From Treponema sp. UBA4326 (GTDB taxonomy: Bacteria > Spirochaetota > Spirochaetia > Treponematales > Treponemataceae): DNA of 9,476 bases. The position numbers were made by a program, and so were the translations under genes. Below the pieces are notes generated by a model. The model was not told the DNA's origin. It ran no database searches and saw only the letters and a program-made list of their open reading frames with translations. Numbering within the stretch: the first letter of the stretch is position 1; the number at the start of each line of letters is the position of its first letter. Location of the stretch: contig DGTW01000042.1 of NCBI GenBank assembly GCA_002393835.1, positions 2,142 through 11,617 of the forward strand, read 5' to 3'. This document shows positions 6,000 to 9,476 of this stretch, piece by piece.

Positions 6000-6690
6000 T
6001 GATTGTAGTTCCGATGTAATCTTTTCCTTCGAGGATTGCACGGATGTTATCGATGTTTTTCCCGCCCGCGCAGATTACTTTGAGACCCATTTCCTGGGCT
6101 TTTTTGCTTGCGATTGGGTCGAAAGGACAGTTTTTGCCAGGAACCCATTCATCGCCGACCATTTTGCGGAAGTCTGCCCATGAAATCTCATCCAAAGGTT
6201 TTGCGTCTGGATTCTTTCGCGGGTCATCAGTGTAGACTTTTTCGATGTTGCTTAAATTTACCACAGTGTCCGCATTGAATTTCTCGGCGAGGAGAACTGC
6301 ATCGTTGTCGGTTGAGAAGCCTGGTTTCCAGCCCGCTGCGAGCAGGATTTTCCCGGTGAAATCTTTTGCGGCCGTCGGGTCTGTTACGACGGCTTCCTTA
6401 CATAAATCCCCGAAACTTGCCTTTACGAACTGGGCATTGAGGCGGGTCGCCATGATTCCAATCCAGTCAGCGGCATCTGTGCCGTCATTTTCAGCCGTTC
6501 CAGTTACCTCACGGAAGGCTTTCTGATAGATTCGAGCAGGTCCGCCGCCCCCGACAACAAGAATCAGGCGGTCATCTGGATTTTTAGAAAGAAAATCCTT
6601 TACCATTGAGACGAATTTTGACACGAATTCTGTGTCAGGATACTCAGGCGCTACAATCGAGCCGCCAACTGACAAAACTTTAGTAGACAT
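5995..6690 (-). CDS. pyrH: UMP kinase, archaeal-type
   Basis: UMP kinase phosphorylates UMP to UDP with ATP in cytoplasmic pyrimidine nucleotide synthesis; it belongs to the amino-acid kinase superfamily. The 231-residue protein shows the phosphate-binding 'SVGGSIV' (7-13) and 'VVGGGGPARIY' (45-55). These are followed by 'DWIGIMATRLNA' (75-86), 'GWKPGFSTDNDAVLLAE' (120-136), 'KVYTDDPRKNPDAK' (151-164), 'FDPIASKKA' (190-198) and a C-terminal 'GTTIK'. These blocks and the order of insertions match archaeal PyrH (for example Pyrococcus) better than typical proteobacterial or Gram-positive PyrH. The ATG is preceded by GAGGAG (6698-6703) at 7-base spacing, a strong site. It is the last gene of the sigma/anti-sigma cluster, 47 bases after the transglutaminase gene, and converges with the glucosaminidase gene. 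It may be the cell's only UMP kinase or a second one; the window cannot tell. Confidence 0.92.
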   Translation of the reverse strand: MSTKVLSVGGSIVAPEYPDTEFVSKFVSMVKDFLSKNPDDRLILVVGGGGPARIYQKAFREVTGTAENDGTDAADWIGIMATRLNAQFVKASFGDLCKEAVVTDPTAAKDFTGKILLAAGWKPGFSTDNDAVLLAEKFNADTVVNLSNIEKVYTDDPRKNPDAKPLDEISWADFRKMVGDEWVPGKNCPFDPIASKKAQEMGLKVICAGGKNIDNIRAILEGKDYIGTTIK

Positions 6691-6707
6691 AAAAAATCTC
6701 CTCTTTA

Positions 6708-6742
6708 AATTAAAAATTACGCATTATGAATTATGCATTAGT
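6708..6742. repeat. Five-unit heptad array between the transglutaminase and UMP kinase genes
   Basis: Five 7-base units follow the same (A/C)ATT-plus-three pattern as the array at 5965-5999: AATT in units 1, 2 and 4, and CATT in units 3 and 5. The last unit (6736-6742) carries the stop codon of the upstream gene at unit positions 3-5, the same register as in the other array. The array ends before the kinase's ribosome binding site and takes up most of the intergenic gap. Confidence 0.65.
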
Positions 6743-8459
6743 ATAATCCAAGAACAATCGGGTCGTTCCAAAGTGAACTGTAATTTACATTTCCTTCGCT
6801 TGACTCTTCCCAAATTGACTGTAATGCATAAGATTTTGGGCGGTAGACAATTTTGTTATTCTGAGAGACAGTTCGGGAAATCTCATTCCAGCCCATTGAA
6901 AAAGCGATGTGCTGGGCATCAAGATTCCCAAAGTAAAATTCCTGAGGATTCTCCACAGGCCTGAATGACTTGTAAGGAAGTCCCATAGCCAGTGCCATAT
7001 CAACAGGAATCCAACCGAAGCCTTCTATATAGAATTCAGTCCACCAGTGACTTTTCGCCTTCATTTCTGAATCAACCAAAACTCCGGCCATTGGAAGGGC
7101 TGGAATTGAGAGGGAGCGGAGCAGGGTTGTGTAAAAAATCGCAATGTCGTAAGCATCGCATTTTTTTGTCCTGAGAAGGTCGATTACGGGAGCATCTGCC
7201 TTCCTTAATTCGTCTCGAAGCTTGTAGTTTTCGATAAGATATTTGTAGATTAACTTTGCCTGCTTGTAAGGATTACTCTCTTTGCCGACGATTTCCTTGG
7301 CCAGGGCAATAACGTCGGGATTTGCGCTTTGAATCAGAGTGTCAGGAGCCGTGGCAGCCTTGTGGAGGATCCGCTTTTTCTGTGACTGGCTGTATGGCTT
7401 TACAGCCTTTTCGTTTACCTGGGTCTGAACGGCGTAGGTTGATATGACAAAATTGTGGCTGAAACGGAATTTCTTGCTTTGAGCCGTAGCTTTTGGCAGG
7501 TCTATCTGATGAATGACGGTGTTTTTGTAGTCCGATATTACCGGCTCTGGCGTACATTCCGTCAACTCGACCATGGGCTGCCATGAGCTTACGAGAGGGC
7601 GGGGAAGTCGGAGCGTGATGTTTGTTCCGTTCTTCGTGTCGATAGAATCTATGTCGGCGTTCAGCTGGAGGATATAGGTTTTTTTTGAACCGTATGTTTT
7701 TGTGCCTGCTGAAAGCTTAATTTCTTCGCTTACAAGGTTGCTTTTTCCCTTGTCGGTGAGGACATAAACATTTCCGCTTACAGCACCGTCAGGAATCCTG
7801 ACACGAATTTCAGAGTCGCTCCATGATTCGTAGTCGTAGTCTGAGTCGCTGGCCGTAATCACGCTGAAGTCAAAGTCGGCCGTAAGCTCTCCCTCGCCGC
7901 TTCCCAGAGTCGATTCTTCGTTGCTGGCACTGAAATAAACTTTGCTGCTTCCTCTAGCCGTGCCAAAGTCAGAGCCTTTTATTGTTATGAGGCTTCCGTA
8001 GCTTCCGCTTGATGGCGTTATTTCAGTGATAACTGGCTGTGAGGTTTTCGTGTTCTGGGGGACGGCGACAGGAATTCCAGCCTTATTGGCGAAAAAGCCT
8101 GGTTTTGATTTTCCAGCCTGAGTTGAAACGATTACGAGTCCGTCCTGAACATTTGCGGGAAGGACAAGTTTTATAAGGTTGTCGGTCCAGTTTACATAGC
8201 TTGATGCCGTGATTTTGTTTCCGCCGATTTCCACATAGTTGGTTCCTCTTACAGAGCCGAAATTCACTCCCCGAATTACCATTGTGTCACCGGCAGAGCC
8301 GACAACTGGAGAGAGGGAGGCTATGGTTGGAATTTTTTTTGAAGTTACGGTCGTTACCGAAATGATGATGAGGACTATTGCGATTAAAAGTAGAGCCAAA
8401 AGCACCCGGAAAAAGGCGTACTTTCGGAAAATGAGAGAAAAAGTATTTTTAATGCTCAA
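6738..8459 (-). CDS. Membrane-anchored two-TIG-domain transglutaminase-like protein
   Basis: The 573-residue protein has an uncleaved-looking transmembrane anchor at about 18-38, with the rest probably periplasmic. Two IPT/TIG immunoglobulin-like domains follow. The first is about 43-125 ('PTIASLSPVVGSAGDTMVIR', 'GVNFGS'). The second is about 141-249 ('PVITEITPSSGSYGSLITIK', 'GSDFG') and contains an acidic Ser/Gly/Asp-rich insertion at 181-211. Residues 255-365 form a beta-rich domain resembling the region ahead of bacterial transglutaminase cores. The core, 380-495, has the papain-like triad Cys434 ('KKCDAYDIA'), His471 ('SHWWTEFYI') and Asp487 ('GWIPVDMA'), so it should be active as a protease, amidase or crosslinker; the substrate is unknown. 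The start is an unusual TTG at 8459, two bases after the anti-sigma stop, with a stop codon just upstream in frame and only a weak ribosome binding site, so expression probably depends on coupling. Control by the ECF sigma factor is inferred from position. Confidence 0.85.
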   Translation of the reverse strand: MSIKNTFSLIFRKYAFFRVLLALLLIAIVLIIISVTTVTSKKIPTIASLSPVVGSAGDTMVIRGVNFGSVRGTNYVEIGGNKITASSYVNWTDNLIKLVLPANVQDGLVIVSTQAGKSKPGFFANKAGIPVAVPQNTKTSQPVITEITPSSGSYGSLITIKGSDFGTARGSSKVYFSASNEESTLGSGEGELTADFDFSVITASDSDYDYESWSDSEIRVRIPDGAVSGNVYVLTDKGKSNLVSEEIKLSAGTKTYGSKKTYILQLNADIDSIDTKNGTNITLRLPRPLVSSWQPMVELTECTPEPVISDYKNTVIHQIDLPKATAQSKKFRFSHNFVISTYAVQTQVNEKAVKPYSQSQKKRILHKAATAPDTLIQSANPDVIALAKEIVGKESNPYKQAKLIYKYLIENYKLRDELRKADAPVIDLLRTKKCDAYDIAIFYTTLLRSLSIPALPMAGVLVDSEMKAKSHWWTEFYIEGFGWIPVDMALAMGLPYKSFRPVENPQEFYFGNLDAQHIAFSMGWNEISRTVSQNNKIVYRPKSYALQSIWEESSEGNVNYSSLWNDPIVLGLY

Positions 8460-8461
8460 AG

Positions 8462-9349
8462 TTAGTTACCAGCTTCATTTGGGATTTCCATTATTTCCAT
8501 ATTATTACCGATTTCGCCAAAATTGGGAACAGAAATCGTAATGGAAGATGATGAAAAATCCGGGATGAAGGGGTCAACTGCGGTAAGTCGCTCACGGAAA
8601 CGGCGGCCGATTGGTGCTCTTTCGCCAGCCGAGACCCTAGAACCGTAGCTTGAAGCCAGGTTTGTGGCCGATATTGTCTTTTGCTCGATAGGAAGGGCCT
8701 TTTCGATTCCGCTGGCTGGAGAAGCTGCCTCTTCTGCCTTTGCGACTGCATTGCTTTGCGGGGCAAGCTTTTCACTGGCTTTTGAAGACAGCTCTGCTTT
8801 TTTTGAATCTGACTTTACGGCCAGAACCTTTGACAAATCTTCCTTGTTGATGTTTCCGTCGATAACCACATCTTTTTTGGCGATTGGCTCAATCGTGTTC
8901 TGTTTCATGATTGAGATTGCAGCCACTGCCGTCTCTTTGGCCTGTGAAATGGATTTGTTGTGAAGTGGAATGAAGACCACTGCAAAAACAGCTGCCGCCG
9001 CCGCAAATGAAGAGGCGTATTTTATGAAAGGCGTGACAAAAGTTTTGCTTTCGCCAGCCTGACCATTTGCAAAGGAGACATTCTTTGCGTAGCGCATTTT
9101 GGTCTGCAATCGCTCAAAACTGGCATCGATAAAAGATGATTCTGGATTTTCTGGAGAAGGGGAGGTGATTTTCTTTGTCATTGCCTCGGAATCTTCCTGC
9201 AAGAGCGAGTGAAGGCTCTGCATTTTTTCTAAAGCGGCTTTTTCCTTTTCGTTTGAGGAAACAATGCTTTCGTACTGAGAAACAAAACTCTCGGGCATTT
9301 CGCCGTCGATGTACACGGAATGTAAATCTTTTTCAAGAGATGTAGACAT
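8462..9349 (-). CDS. Membrane-spanning anti-sigma factor for the adjacent ECF sigma factor
   Basis: This protein probably holds the upstream sigma factor inactive at the inner membrane. From ATG 9349 it is 295 residues. An N-terminal cytoplasmic helical domain (about 1-105) opens with 'LEKDLHSVYIDGEMPESF', the pattern common to anti-sigma domains ('LSAYLDGELP'). No His-x3-Cys-x2-Cys zinc motif is visible. A single transmembrane segment lies at about 112-129, and a periplasmic tail of about 165 residues is Ala/Lys/Ser-rich and ends in a hydrophobic stretch (260-290). GGAGG at 9356-9360 sits 6 bases before ATG 9349 and only 3 before the adjacent ATG 9352, so 9349 is preferred. A GTG at 9388 would lengthen it by 13 residues with no ribosome binding site. 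It overlaps the sigma gene by 17 bases, as is usual for cognate pairs. Sequence similarity is weak, so the call rests on layout and position. Confidence 0.75.
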   Translation of the reverse strand: MSTSLEKDLHSVYIDGEMPESFVSQYESIVSSNEKEKAALEKMQSLHSLLQEDSEAMTKKITSPSPENPESSFIDASFERLQTKMRYAKNVSFANGQAGESKTFVTPFIKYASSFAAAAAVFAVVFIPLHNKSISQAKETAVAAISIMKQNTIEPIAKKDVVIDGNINKEDLSKVLAVKSDSKKAELSSKASEKLAPQSNAVAKAEEAASPASGIEKALPIEQKTISATNLASSYGSRVSAGERAPIGRRFRERLTAVDPFIPDFSSSSITISVPNFGEIGNNMEIMEIPNEAGN

Positions 9350-9476
9350 CATCAGCCTCCAATATCTTTTCAAGCTGCTCTCGCGCACGGAACATGCGGA
9401 TTTTTACGTTTCCTTCCGTGATACCAAGCACCTTGCCGATTTCCTTGTAGTTGAGGTCTCCGTATTCCCGGAGAAT
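9333..9476 (-). CDS. ECF sigma factor, C-terminal region 4 only (cut by window edge)
   Basis: Only the last 47 codons are inside the window, and I translated them by hand. They contain 'ILREYGDLNYKEIGKVLGIT' followed by 'EGNVKIRMFRAREQLEKIL', the helix-turn-helix of sigma-70 region 4 that reads the -35 element, as in RpoE-like ECF sigma factors. The gene ends at TGA 9333-9335 inside the anti-sigma coding sequence. Region 2, the promoter and any autoregulatory -35/-10 lie beyond 9476, so the ECF subgroup cannot be assigned. Confidence 0.9.
   Translation of the reverse strand: MLREYGDLNYKEIGKVLGITEGNVKIRMFRAREQLEKILEADDVYIS

Noticed and set aside
9350..9388. GTG-initiated extension of the anti-sigma factor
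   Set aside because: It lies deep inside sigma region 4 with no ribosome binding site. GGAGG is placed exactly for the ATG at 9349.
1..9476. CRISPR array, tRNA, rRNA, transposase or known defence genes
   Set aside because: I read both strands for repeats with spacers, tRNA-like cloverleaf ends and mobile-element motifs and saw none.

Overview
The window most resembles a chromosomal segment of a host-associated treponeme or a related spirochaete. The evidence is a Gram-negative envelope gene set, a loose spirochaete-type lipobox, a PEGA/HtrA pair, an archaeal-type UMP kinase and moderate GC content. The genus is an inference from gene content; no rRNA or other phylogenetic marker is present. 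Coding density is very high and there is no gene-free stretch longer than 300 bases; the longest gap is the roughly 100-base divergent region at 5193-5290.

Cluster 1 is on the minus strand, 5192 down to 1. Its order is radC, a small secreted PEGA-domain protein, a membrane-anchored single-PDZ HtrA/DegS-like protease, a class 3 lipase that appears to end in an outer-membrane beta-barrel, and the start of earP (EF-P arginine rhamnosyltransferase, cut by the window edge). Gaps are -3, 11, 17 and 30 bases, so this looks like one transcription unit. A possible internal promoter sits immediately before the PEGA gene.

Cluster 2 is one plus-strand gene (5291-5920), a predicted lipoprotein with a glucosaminidase-type peptidoglycan hydrolase domain. 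It diverges from radC and converges on cluster 3. A perfect 20-base A-tract palindrome lies in the divergent region. An 80-base stretch bounded by inverted repeats lies between the convergent genes.

Cluster 3 is on the minus strand, 9476 down to 5995. Its order is the C-terminus of an ECF sigma factor, its overlapping membrane-bound anti-sigma factor, a membrane-anchored protein with two TIG domains and a transglutaminase-like domain, and an archaeal-type UMP kinase. Two 35-base arrays of five heptads, each with its unit phase fixed to a gene's stop codon, flank the kinase gene.

Functionally the window is dominated by cell-envelope biology: stress sensing, periplasmic proteolysis, peptidoglycan turnover and a surface lipase. 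Housekeeping functions (RadC, UMP kinase, EF-P modification) are mixed in. No known defence system, CRISPR array, transposase, tRNA or rRNA was seen. The less ordinary items are the lipase-barrel fusion, the stop-codon-phased heptad arrays, the possible leaderless promoter and the duplicated start of the glucosaminidase gene.
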